Origin: Scybalousia_A sp964542225
GTDB taxonomy: Bacteria; Bacteroidota; Bacteroidia; Bacteroidales; P3
Direction of reading: 5' to 3'
DNA: 14,379 bases
Assembly (NCBI GenBank): GCA_964542225.1
Contig: CAZITO010000060.1
Coordinates: 1-14,379, forward strand
In this document: positions 1 through 7,360 of the stretch, one piece after another
How positions within the stretch are numbered: the first letter of the stretch is position 1
Layout: each line of letters begins with the position of its first letter
Program-made: the position numbers and the translations under genes
The notes under the pieces: generated by a model
Databases searched by the model: none
Seen by the model: only the letters and a program-made list of their open reading frames with translations
What the model was told of the DNA's origin: nothing

Positions 1-1074
1 TGGATGTTCGGCGTCAAAGACGGCTTTAATATAATTATTGGAAACCCTCCGTATGGAGCAAATATAAAAGAGGAAGAAAAGAAGTTTTATAGAGAAAACT
101 ATATTACAACAAAAACAATAAGAGGAGTGCAAAAAGGCTCTATGGATACTTTTTCTTTATTTATAGAAAAGGGTTATAATTTATTGGAAAGATATGGCAG
201 TCTTGCTTATATAGTGCCTATTGCCATAACCTCAAGCGAGTCCATGACGGGAGTGCACAAACTTTTGATGGATAATTGCAAGGAAATAAGAATTTCCTCA
301 TACGCTGTCCGCCCTCAACCTGTTTTTGAAAACGCTGTTGTTGATGTAGCAATAATAATGTTTGAAAAGACTTTTACCCGATGTCAAAAAATATATAGCA
401 CAAAAATGCACAGGAAAGGACGAGGTTTTTCTTTGCAAGGGTTGGTACGCAATTTGAAGTTTGCAGAGGTAAAAGACCTGTGTCTTTATGGCAGAATACC
501 AAAAATAAGCGAACAAAAAGAAGTATCCATTTTAAAGAAAGTATTTGCTCAAAAGAAATTAAAAGAATATGAAGACATTGAGGGAAAACCTATTTATTAT
601 CGTTCGAGAGGAGGAAGGTATTTTAAAATAGTTACACCCTATTCTACAAATTCAACAACAGAAACATTTAAAATCTTTGATGGTAAATTTGCAAATTCAA
701 TAGGTTGTATTTTAAGTAGTAACCTTTCTTTTTGGTTTTATCAAATTTTTTCCGATAATCATAACTGGAAACAATACGAATTGCTAAACTTTACCATTCC
801 AAATTTAACAGATAAGAATATAAAAGAACTTGAAAATTTATATAAAGAATATCTTGCTGACATAGAAAGCAATGCTCAAATACAGAGGTCTTCGGGAACT
901 TCAAGTTATAGGGTGGCGGAGTTTAAAGTGTATAAAATAGGACGCTCAAAAAAAATAATAGACAGAATAGACGATATTATTTGCCCTCTCTATGGGTTGA
1001 CAAAGGAGGAAACGGAGTTTATAAAAAATTATGAGATAGAGTTTAGAATAGATACAACGCAGGAAAATACATAA
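1..1074 (+). CDS. Adenine-N6 DNA methyltransferase, Eco57I/type IIG-like, C-terminal part (5' end outside window)
   Basis: This is the C-terminal part of a class I SAM-dependent DNA methyltransferase that methylates adenine N6. The reading frame is open from base 1. The ATG at base 4 is internal, because it lies just before the catalytic motif IV NPPY (bases 43-54, in the context IIGNPPYG), and the SAM-binding motifs must lie upstream of the window. After motif IV come a conserved YGSLAYIVP stretch, a region of roughly 150 residues resembling the TaqI/Eco57I target-recognition domain (GGRYFKI near residue 206, NWKQYELLNFTIPN near 257), and a C-terminal IDDIICPLYGLTKEE segment typical of Eco57I-like enzymes. 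In the family this can be a stand-alone methyltransferase or a type IIG enzyme with an N-terminal nuclease; the missing N-terminus decides which. The stop is intact. The next gene, which encodes an exported protein, starts 35 bases later and is probably unrelated. Confidence 0.88.
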   Translation, partial: WMFGVKDGFNIIIGNPPYGANIKEEEKKFYRENYITTKTIRGVQKGSMDTFSLFIEKGYNLLERYGSLAYIVPIAITSSESMTGVHKLLMDNCKEIRISSYAVRPQPVFENAVVDVAIIMFEKTFTRCQKIYSTKMHRKGRGFSLQGLVRNLKFAEVKDLCLYGRIPKISEQKEVSILKKVFAQKKLKEYEDIEGKPIYYRSRGGRYFKIVTPYSTNSTTETFKIFDGKFANSIGCILSSNLSFWFYQIFSDNHNWKQYELLNFTIPNLTDKNIKELENLYKEYLADIESNAQIQRSSGTSSYRVAEFKVYKIGRSKKIIDRIDDIICPLYGLTKEETEFIKNYEIEFRIDTTQENT

Positions 1075-1109
1075 GACAATAAAAGATAAGGTTTTGCGTT
1101 AGTGAAAAT

Positions 1110-1730
1110 ATGAAAAGGATTTTTGTATTATTATGTTTTTTTGCGGGCTTGTCTTATCTGAATGCTCAAAACACAGAGAAAGAAAAAATAGAAACTTTTG
1201 TTGCCAATATTCTTAGAACTTATCCAAAAAGTACTTTGGCAGATGTGTATAAAAGCAGTTTTCAAGATGTTTTCGGACCTGAGCATTTGGTGGAAAACAA
1301 GGAAAGCGTATTAAATTATTTGGACAAAGAGTTGTCTTACAAAGAGGAATTGACTTTGCCGTATTATGAATTTTGCGGAACGGAGGGCAGATTTGTAAGA
1401 GTTTATCTTTCCGTAATAAAAGACAGTATAGTAAGCAAAGAGGAACTTGCCGATGCTTTTATAAGGTCAAGCAAAATGATAAATAAAGATATCAAAGATT
1501 GGCAGACACAGTGGAGAAAACTATGCAAAGCGGTTGCTCAAATGAATCTGAGTTTGGAAAACTTTCAACAAGACAGCCTTTATATAGAAGACCTTATAAG
1601 CAAAGGACACTATGCTTGGGTGCATTCAAGGACTTATCACAATACTTATCACCCACACTATCGCATAATACAAAGAGATATTTTCTTTAAAGAAATATTT
1701 CCAAAAATATTGCAAAGGACAAGAAAGTAG
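1110..1730 (+). CDS. Exported conserved-type protein of unknown function, 206 aa
   Basis: I do not recognise a named family. A signal peptide is clear: a positively charged start (MKR), a hydrophobic core over residues 4-17, and a likely signal peptidase I site after A19 (LNA then Q20), giving a mature protein of about 187 residues. The mature part is mostly helical by composition, with no transmembrane segment. Two stretches look like family signatures: FGPEHLVEN near residues 55-63, and a histidine- and tyrosine-rich stretch at 167-184 with six His in 18 residues (GHYAW, VHSRTYHNTY, HPHYR). The clustered His residues could bind a metal or form an active site, but that is inference. The gene stands alone, 35 bases after the methyltransferase stop and 82 bases before the lipoprotein gene. 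No good Shine-Dalgarno site precedes the start, as is usual in Bacteroidetes. Confidence 0.8.
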   Translation: MKRIFVLLCFFAGLSYLNAQNTEKEKIETFVANILRTYPKSTLADVYKSSFQDVFGPEHLVENKESVLNYLDKELSYKEELTLPYYEFCGTEGRFVRVYLSVIKDSIVSKEELADAFIRSSKMINKDIKDWQTQWRKLCKAVAQMNLSLENFQQDSLYIEDLISKGHYAWVHSRTYHNTYHPHYRIIQRDIFFKEIFPKILQRTRK

Positions 1731-1780
1731 ATGGCGAAAATATAATTTGAAATAACACTGCTTTGTTGGAATATTTTTTA

Positions 1781-1788
1781 TAATTTTG
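1781..1788 (+). promoter_or_regulatory. Bacteroidetes -7 promoter element upstream of lipoprotein gene
   Basis: TAATTTTG matches the Bacteroidetes primary sigma factor -7 consensus TAnnTTTG exactly. It lies 24 bases before the ATG at 1813. A TTTG that could act as the -33 element is present at 1762-1765, but the spacing is several bases shorter than usual, so the upstream element is uncertain. Confidence 0.5.
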
Positions 1789-1812
1789 CGGAAAATATAA
1801 TCTTCTTTTGTA

Positions 1813-2505
1813 ATGAAAAAAATTATACCTATTGTTGTAACAGTGTTATTGATTTTAACTTCGTGCAGGAGTTTAAAAGAGGATACTTTTCATTCCGAAT
1901 ATTTTAATACCGAACTTTTGCCAAGATTGACCTGTTGGATAGACCAGCCCTCGTTTGAAAATGCTTATGGTGCAAACTCATACGCTGTCAAGGCTTCCAA
2001 TGATTTGACTTTGCCTTATGGTTTGACAGAAACTCCGTATGGCAAAGGTGTCTATGAGGTAAATGAAAACACCAAATTATACACGGCTGAGAAACGTATT
2101 CAAGATGCAAAGGATATTTTTGTTTATGATGTGAATGAGAACATAACGGACCCAACCACCGAAAGAGCCGGCAATATTGTTTTGAGAGCAGGTGCCATAT
2201 ATTGCAAAAACAATTACAAATGGTCGTGGCTCAGCGGTTTTACTTTGGGTATTTTCAATGCGTTTGGTATGCCTATGGCTACCAATACAACAGAGTTGGA
2301 GGTAATAGTGGAAATTTATGATAAGAGAGACAACCTTGTGGCTCAATTTAACGAAAGAGGTTATGCCAAAGTGCCTATGGCTGCTTATCATGGTTATTAT
2401 GAATTTCAAAGACGTGCCGGCGACTTGGCTCTGCAAGATGGTTTAATGAAAATAAAAGAACTTATTCTCAGAGATTACCAAATGATAAATGCAAAACTTA
2501 AATAA
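1813..2505 (+). CDS. Predicted lipoprotein of unknown function, 230 aa
   Basis: The N-terminus is a lipoprotein signal: MKK, a hydrophobic core, and the lipobox L15-T16-S17-C18, so the mature protein should start with a lipidated Cys18 in the cell envelope. Residue 19 onward (RSLKED) has acidic residues close to the Cys but is not a strong surface-export signal. I do not recognise the mature domain. Visible features are a Gly/Trp-rich hydrophobic stretch near residues 137-154 (WSWLSGFTLGIFNAFGMP), a following beta-like segment (TELEVIVEIYDKRDNLVAQF), and a charged, probably helical C-terminus. The hydrophobic stretch contains Gly and Pro and could touch a membrane, but is unlikely to be a standard transmembrane helix. 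The gene has its own candidate -7 element and lies 54 bases before the PorP/SprF gene, so it could be cotranscribed with that pair. Confidence 0.83.
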   Translation: MKKIIPIVVTVLLILTSCRSLKEDTFHSEYFNTELLPRLTCWIDQPSFENAYGANSYAVKASNDLTLPYGLTETPYGKGVYEVNENTKLYTAEKRIQDAKDIFVYDVNENITDPTTERAGNIVLRAGAIYCKNNYKWSWLSGFTLGIFNAFGMPMATNTTELEVIVEIYDKRDNLVAQFNERGYAKVPMAAYHGYYEFQRRAGDLALQDGLMKIKELILRDYQMINAKLK

Positions 2506-2559
2506 CGAGGGTATGAAGTAAGTTAAGGAGACAAGACAAAAAAATGAGACCTAAGCCCA

Positions 2560-3558
2560 ATGAGACAAATGATAATCATTATAGCGGTTGGCGTATTGTT
2601 GTGCAACTTTAAGATAAAGGCTCAGGATATTCATTTTTCCTCTCTTAACTACAACCCTATGTTTGTTAATCCCGCAATGACAGGTTTTATGAGTTCAAAA
2701 TTCAGAGTTTCTTCCATGTTTAGAAACCAGTGGCAAACGGTTTCCAACAAAGGATACAATACGCTTTTGTCCTCCATAGAATTGCAACCCTTTGCCACAA
2801 GTGGAAACGGTGTGGGAGTGGGAGTAAGTTTTGTTAATGATGTGGCGGGAGAATTGGGTTACGGAGAAAGAGATTTTGCTTTTTATGTGTCCTACTTTTT
2901 TGCGGTAAATAAAAGAAAAAATGCTTTTCTTTCCTTAGGCGCAAGTATCAGCAGAAAAAAGTGGGAATATGATTTGTCTAAAGCAAGATTTAACAGAGAG
3001 GAAACCTACGAAGATAATATTACCTACGACAGATTGAATAGTTTGGACTTTTCTTTGGGAGCAAGTTTTCAGTACAATGTTACAGATAAAAAACAATTCA
3101 ATGTAAATTTTTCCGTATTCAATCTTAATGAAAGCAAACTTCAATATTTTGAAACCTCAGATGCAACCTCCAAAATACACAGACGTTATCAATCAAATGT
3201 TTCTTATCTTTTTGATGTTTCTGATATGTTGTCTTTGCGACCACAAATAATGTACAATAATCAGTATCGTTATAATGAAGTGCTTTATGGTACCGACTTT
3301 GTCTTTGATTTGACAGGAGAAATATTTACTCAAAACATTTTTTCTTTTGGTTTGTTTGTCAGAAATACGGAAGCCATAATTTTGGCACCAAAATATAAGT
3401 ATAATGATTTTCTTGCAGGTATATCGTACGATGTGAATATTTCAAAACTTAATAAAGTTTCTCATACGTATGGAGCCATTGAATTTTGGTTGTCATACGC
3501 TTTTAGTCCTTATAGTGTAAAACATAAAAACAATAAAATACCATGTCCAATATTTTAA
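2560..3558 (+). CDS. PorP/SprF-family type IX secretion / gliding-associated outer-membrane protein
   Basis: PorP/SprF proteins are outer-membrane beta-barrels associated with the type IX secretion system and with presentation of surface adhesins. The family hallmarks are present: a signal peptide cleaved after A21, the mature start QDIHFS, the NPAMTG motif at residues 37-42, RNQW at 55-58, many alternating beta strands, and the C-terminal pattern EFWLSYAF followed by a terminal PCPIF (328-332). The length of 332 is normal. The last 16 bases overlap the start of the next gene, and its ATG sits inside the Pro-Cys-Pro codons, which implies translational coupling with the TPR/OmpA-like protein. 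The start could alternatively be Met4 (base 2569), since no clear ribosome site separates the two. No por/gld core gene (porK, L, M, N, sov) is visible here, so this is probably an accessory paralogue and I withhold the symbol. Confidence 0.92.
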   Translation: MRQMIIIIAVGVLLCNFKIKAQDIHFSSLNYNPMFVNPAMTGFMSSKFRVSSMFRNQWQTVSNKGYNTLLSSIELQPFATSGNGVGVGVSFVNDVAGELGYGERDFAFYVSYFFAVNKRKNAFLSLGASISRKKWEYDLSKARFNREETYEDNITYDRLNSLDFSLGASFQYNVTDKKQFNVNFSVFNLNESKLQYFETSDATSKIHRRYQSNVSYLFDVSDMLSLRPQIMYNNQYRYNEVLYGTDFVFDLTGEIFTQNIFSFGLFVRNTEAIILAPKYKYNDFLAGISYDVNISKLNKVSHTYGAIEFWLSYAFSPYSVKHKNNKIPCPIF

Positions 3559-5516
3559 GAAAGAAAACTATAGTATGTTTGCTTGTTATTTTTTTGAGTT
3601 TTTTTGCAAACACCGTCTTTGCACAAGAAAAATATGCCAAAGAATATGAAAAACAAGGCGACAAAGCAATGCTAAAAGGAGAGTATTCTAAGGCTTTGGA
3701 TTATTATACGTTGGGAAGACGTTTTTTGAAACAAAATCTGACTCTTATATACAAGTGTGGGGAGGCTTGTCTGGCAATGAAAGATTATGACAGAGCGGAG
3801 TTTTGGTATCAAAAAGTTTTGATAGAAAACGATACTCTTAACATAAATCATACCTTTCCTTATCTTTATTTGCATTTGGCACAAAGTTCCATATATAACG
3901 GCAATGTTATTCAGGCTCAGAGTTTTTTGAATACTTGTCTTATAGATTGTGATGATATAAAAATAAGAAAAGAATGCAAAAGAGAGTTGGAACGTATAGA
4001 CTGGATAATAGATAATGATAACCAAAAAAGGTATGTTATTACAAATTTGGGAAACAATGTCAATGACGAAACCTCGCAATTGGGCTCTTTTGTTTTGAGA
4101 GACAGTATATTGATATTTACTTCAACAAGTTACAAGAAAAAAATTTCGGACGGAGATACTTTTTTTACAAATATATACAACCAAATCTATTTTTCTTTTA
4201 TTGACGATAATTATTACACTCCTGCAAAAAAGTTGGACTGGGGTAAAGTAAATAAAAGCAATAAGAATTGTTCCGATTTGTTTTTTGATTCTGTTACGGC
4301 TACGGCTTATTTTACTTATTCCACCCTCAAAAACAATAAAAAAATATCCGCTATTTATTACTCCTCCTATGACAAAGGTAAGTGGTCTAAACCACAAGTG
4401 TTTAAGCCTTTGTATGATAAAAAATACTCCTATTGCCATCCTGTAATAGCAAGAAACGGCAAAGAATGTTATATGTTTTTTTCCTCCGACAGACCGGGCG
4501 GATATGGACAAATGGATATTTGGTCTTTGAATATGAATGACAATCAGGCTCAGCCCAAAAATCTTGGCTCCGTTATAAATACCTTTGGTAATGAAATAAC
4601 ACCTTACTACTATGCAGAGGAAGAAGAATTGTATTTTGCTTCGGATACACATAATGGTTTTGGCGGTTTTGATATTTTTCGCTCAATAGGTTGGAAAGAG
4701 CGTTGGTCAAATGTGGAAAATCTAATGCAACCGATAAATTCCTCATACAATGATATGTACCCTTTTATTTTGGACTCTGATGCGGAGGGATATTTTACCT
4801 CTAATCGTCCGAGCGATAATAACAAAGGAAACAAAACCTGTTGCAATGATATTTACAGATTTAACAGCGAGGAACCTGAGGAACCAACAATGCAAACGAT
4901 AGTTAAAAAGCAAGAATTCAACCCTGCCTTTGATTTGCCTATTGCTTTGTATTTTCACAATGACAGCCCTGATGCAGGTAGTGAATTAGCTACAACGGAA
5001 ACATCCTATGAGGATTGTTACAAAATGTATTCTCTTATTCAAAATCAATATAAAGCGGCGAGAAGCAAAGGTTTGGATGATAGTTTGGCAAATAAAGAAA
5101 TTGCTCAGGTTGAATTGTTTTTCAATGATAGACTCAAAAACGGTTATAACAAATTAAATTTGGCTTTGGAATACATACAAAAGAAATTGGAAGAGGGCGA
5201 AAATATAAGCATACAAATAAGAGGTTATTGCTCTTCTTTGTTTGAAACAGGTTATAATTACAATTTGGCAGAAAGGCGTATTGTTTCATTAGAAAACTAT
5301 ATAAAGCAATGGCACAATGGAGTATTAAAACCTTATACCGAGCAATTGGCCTCAGATGGCAAACCTCGTTTGGAAACCATGCATTTGGCTATAGGCAAGT
5401 TGGAATCTTCTTCGCCAAATCCAGAGTCTTTGCAAGAAAAACGCCAAAGCGTATTTTTGCAACAATCTATGGAAGAAAGAAGAATAGAAATAAAAGTTAT
5501 ACAAACAAGAAATTAA
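3543..5516 (+). CDS. TPR - PD40 beta-propeller - OmpA-like periplasmic protein, partner of PorP/SprF protein
   Basis: The protein has 657 residues. A signal peptide ends at VFA27. TPR-like helical repeats follow over about 28-155 (GDKAMLKGEYSKALDYY and similar). A WD40/PD40-type propeller spans about 165-440 and shows repeated blades: FFSSDRPGGYGQMDIW near 312-327, YFASDTHNGFGGFDIF near 364-379, and YFTSNRPS near 417 with NDIYRF at 435. The C-terminal ~200 residues are OmpA-like (LPIALYFHND near 465; IQIRGYCSS...YNYNLAERRI near 557-580). The canonical peptidoglycan-binding Asp of the GHTD motif is replaced (GYCSS), but the Arg in the ERR motif is kept. From memory, Bacteroidetes members of this group commonly have a GYASPLA-like sequence there, so this looks like a variant rather than decay. 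The architecture resembles PorE of Porphyromonas, which links the secretion machinery to peptidoglycan. The residue after the signal is Gln, so this is not a lipoprotein. Confidence 0.88.
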   Translation: MSNILRKKTIVCLLVIFLSFFANTVFAQEKYAKEYEKQGDKAMLKGEYSKALDYYTLGRRFLKQNLTLIYKCGEACLAMKDYDRAEFWYQKVLIENDTLNINHTFPYLYLHLAQSSIYNGNVIQAQSFLNTCLIDCDDIKIRKECKRELERIDWIIDNDNQKRYVITNLGNNVNDETSQLGSFVLRDSILIFTSTSYKKKISDGDTFFTNIYNQIYFSFIDDNYYTPAKKLDWGKVNKSNKNCSDLFFDSVTATAYFTYSTLKNNKKISAIYYSSYDKGKWSKPQVFKPLYDKKYSYCHPVIARNGKECYMFFSSDRPGGYGQMDIWSLNMNDNQAQPKNLGSVINTFGNEITPYYYAEEEELYFASDTHNGFGGFDIFRSIGWKERWSNVENLMQPINSSYNDMYPFILDSDAEGYFTSNRPSDNNKGNKTCCNDIYRFNSEEPEEPTMQTIVKKQEFNPAFDLPIALYFHNDSPDAGSELATTETSYEDCYKMYSLIQNQYKAARSKGLDDSLANKEIAQVELFFNDRLKNGYNKLNLALEYIQKKLEEGENISIQIRGYCSSLFETGYNYNLAERRIVSLENYIKQWHNGVLKPYTEQLASDGKPRLETMHLAIGKLESSSPNPESLQEKRQSVFLQQSMEERRIEIKVIQTRN

Positions 5517-5602
5517 AATGTAGTAAGGTATAATAAAAACAATAATAAAACGTTTTATAAATCTGAAATTTGTTATAAATACATAAAAACAAAATACATA
5601 AC

Positions 5603-6814
5603 ATGGAAAAAATAAAAATGACAACTCCCCTTGTGGAGATGGACGGAGATGAAATGACCCGTATTCTATGGAAGATGATAAAGGATGAACTTATACTACC
5701 TTTCGTAGATTTGAAGACAGAATATTATGACCTTGGTCTTGTAAAAAGAGATGAAACAAGGGACCAAATAACCAAAGATGCCGCTGAGGCAAACAAAAAG
5801 TATGGTGTTGCAGTAAAGTGTGCTACCATTACTCCTAATGCAAAACGTATGGACGAGTACAAACTTCACGAAATGTGGAAGTCTCCTAATGGTACAATTC
5901 GTTCCATATTGGACGGTACAGTTTTCCGTACTCCTATAACAATACCTTCTATTCACCCTGTTGTTAAGAATTGGGAACAACCTATAACCATAGCACGTCA
6001 TGCTTACGGTGATGTATATAAATCTGTAGAGTTGAGAGTTGAAGAAGAGGGTACAGCAAAACTTGTTTTCGAAGGCAAGAGCGGAAAGAAAGAAGAAGTT
6101 GTTATACACGAGTTTAAGGGGGCAGGTGTTTTGCAAGGAATGCACAATTTGGATAAATCCATTCGTTCTTTTGCTCATTCTTGTTTTAAATTTGCCATAG
6201 ATACAAAACAAGACCTTTGGTTCTCTACGAAGGATACCATTTCTAAAAAATATGACGCTCAATTCCGTGAAATATTTGAGGAAATATATGAAAAAGAATA
6301 CAAAGCAGAATTTGAAAAACTTGGTATAGAATATTTCTATACTTTGATAGATGATGCTGTAGCAAGAGTAATAAGAAGCAAGGGCGGATTTATTTGGGCT
6401 TGTAAGAACTATGACGGAGACGTTATGTCTGATATGGTTTCTACTGCTTTTGGTTCTTTGGCTATGATGACCTCTGTTTTGGTTTCTCCTGATGGCAATT
6501 ATGAGTATGAGGCAGCACATGGTACTGTTACTCGCCATTATTACAAATATTTGAAAGGAGAAGATACCTCAACCAACCCTATGGCTACAATTTTTGCTTG
6601 GAGCGGTGCTTTGAGAAAAAGAGGTGAGAAAGACGGAATAAAAGAACTTATGAACTTTGCAGACCAATTGGAAGCGGCTTGCTTTGATACCCTTAATGAA
6701 GGTATAGCAACCAAAGATTTGGTTAACCTAATGGAAGGTATAACTCCAAAAGCCGTTAATTCTAAGGATTTCATAGGTGCTATTCGTGAAAGATTGGAAA
6801 AAAGATTGGCTTAA
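5603..6814 (+). CDS. icd: NADP-dependent isocitrate dehydrogenase, eukaryote-type (type II)
   Basis: The enzyme oxidatively decarboxylates isocitrate to 2-oxoglutarate and yields NADPH, in the cytoplasm. The 403-residue length and sequence match the homodimeric IDH1/IDH2 type rather than the E. coli type. Substrate-binding residues are visible in SPNGTIRSILDGTVFR (S94, N96, R100, R109) and R132 in ARHAYGD. By homology to human IDH1 the catalytic pair is Y139 and K210 (STKDT), and metal ligands are D250, D273 and D277 (LIDDAV, NYDGDVMSD). The NADP-selecting Arg-His is R311-H312 in EAAHGTVTRH, followed by the family signature DTSTNPMATIFAW. No essential residue is missing. An alternative start at Met6 exists, but the ATG at 5603 preserves the usual N-terminus. 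The gene is preceded by 86 AT-rich bases with no clear promoter match and followed by a strong terminator, so it is probably monocistronic. Confidence 0.97.
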   Translation: MEKIKMTTPLVEMDGDEMTRILWKMIKDELILPFVDLKTEYYDLGLVKRDETRDQITKDAAEANKKYGVAVKCATITPNAKRMDEYKLHEMWKSPNGTIRSILDGTVFRTPITIPSIHPVVKNWEQPITIARHAYGDVYKSVELRVEEEGTAKLVFEGKSGKKEEVVIHEFKGAGVLQGMHNLDKSIRSFAHSCFKFAIDTKQDLWFSTKDTISKKYDAQFREIFEEIYEKEYKAEFEKLGIEYFYTLIDDAVARVIRSKGGFIWACKNYDGDVMSDMVSTAFGSLAMMTSVLVSPDGNYEYEAAHGTVTRHYYKYLKGEDTSTNPMATIFAWSGALRKRGEKDGIKELMNFADQLEAACFDTLNEGIATKDLVNLMEGITPKAVNSKDFIGAIRERLEKRLA

Positions 6815-6840
6815 GTTTTATTAATGTTTATTATATAGAG

Positions 6841-6873
6841 AAAAAGACGCTTCAAAAGAAGCGTCTTTTTTTT
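6841..6873. terminator. Bidirectional Rho-independent terminator between icd and rnpA
   Basis: A perfect 13-bp inverted repeat (6841-6853 and 6858-6870, core AGACGCTTC) encloses an AAAA loop. On the plus strand it ends in a run of eight T. On the minus strand the A-run at 6841-6845 provides a shorter U-tract. It sits between two convergent genes, so it probably terminates both icd and the rnpA-containing minus-strand unit. Confidence 0.93.
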
Positions 6874-6953
6874 ATTAAAATCTCTGTTTATACGATGCAA
6901 AATGAGTTTAGCAATTATTTATGATAGAATAAAAATAAGTGAAGTAACCTTTG

Positions 6954-7352
6954 CTATGTTTTGTCAATGAACTTTATTTTTTTTGCAAAAGATTGTTCCA
7001 AATTAAATAATATTTTTCTTATCTGCTTTGCTATTTCATGGTAGTTGTACTTATCTTTGCTGACAAAAGAAAGGGAAACATCCATATTTGATTTGTTTTC
7101 CATTAGTATGTCTTTGAGTGCGTGATTGTTTAATCTCCACGCCTCGCGTATTCGTCTTTTTATATAATTTCTATTAACGGCTTTTTTGTGATAACGTTTA
7201 GAGCAAACAATAAGTACGCTTAGTTTTCCATCACCTTTTTCACAAAGATACCTTACACTGAAAGGGTATGAAATAAAAGCCTTTCCCTGAGAGAAAAGGC
7301 TGTCTATTCTATACTTGGAACACAATCTTTCTTGTTTGGTAAAAGAAAACAT
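6954..7352 (-). CDS. rnpA: Ribonuclease P protein component
   Basis: This small basic protein is the protein subunit of RNase P, which with the catalytic RNA removes 5' leaders from tRNA precursors. The family RNR signature is clear in KKAVNRNYIKRRIREAWR (about residues 56-73), preceded by the central beta strand LSVLIVCSKR. The N-terminal FTKQERLCSKYRIDSLFSQGKAF region matches the family start. The length of 132 residues is normal. It begins 8 bases after the hemD stop, so the two are surely cotranscribed. It is not beside rpmH or dnaA, as it is in many other bacteria, but from memory DUF4271 - hemD - rnpA is a familiar order in Bacteroidales. No yidD gene follows; the unit ends at the shared terminator with icd. 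Confidence 0.95.
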   Translation of the reverse strand: MFSFTKQERLCSKYRIDSLFSQGKAFISYPFSVRYLCEKGDGKLSVLIVCSKRYHKKAVNRNYIKRRIREAWRLNNHALKDILMENKSNMDVSLSFVSKDKYNYHEIAKQIRKILFNLEQSFAKKIKFIDKT

Positions 7353-7360
7353 TTATATTC

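Noticed and set aside
2563..2581. Fur-box-like palindrome ATGATAATCATTAT over the PorP start
   Set aside because: It matches 15 of 19 consensus positions, but it coincides with Met-Ile-Ile-Ile-Ile codons of the signal peptide, where such a sequence arises easily, and there is no iron-related gene beside it.
2543..2611. 22-codon frame starting at ATG 2543 after AAGGAG
   Set aside because: It is out of frame with the PorP gene, overlaps its signal peptide, has poor spacing from the AAGGAG, and encodes nothing recognisable.
5696..6538. Minus-strand 280-codon open frame
   Set aside because: It is antisense to the highly conserved icd gene, and its Cys/Tyr/Arg-rich composition is typical of a shadow frame.
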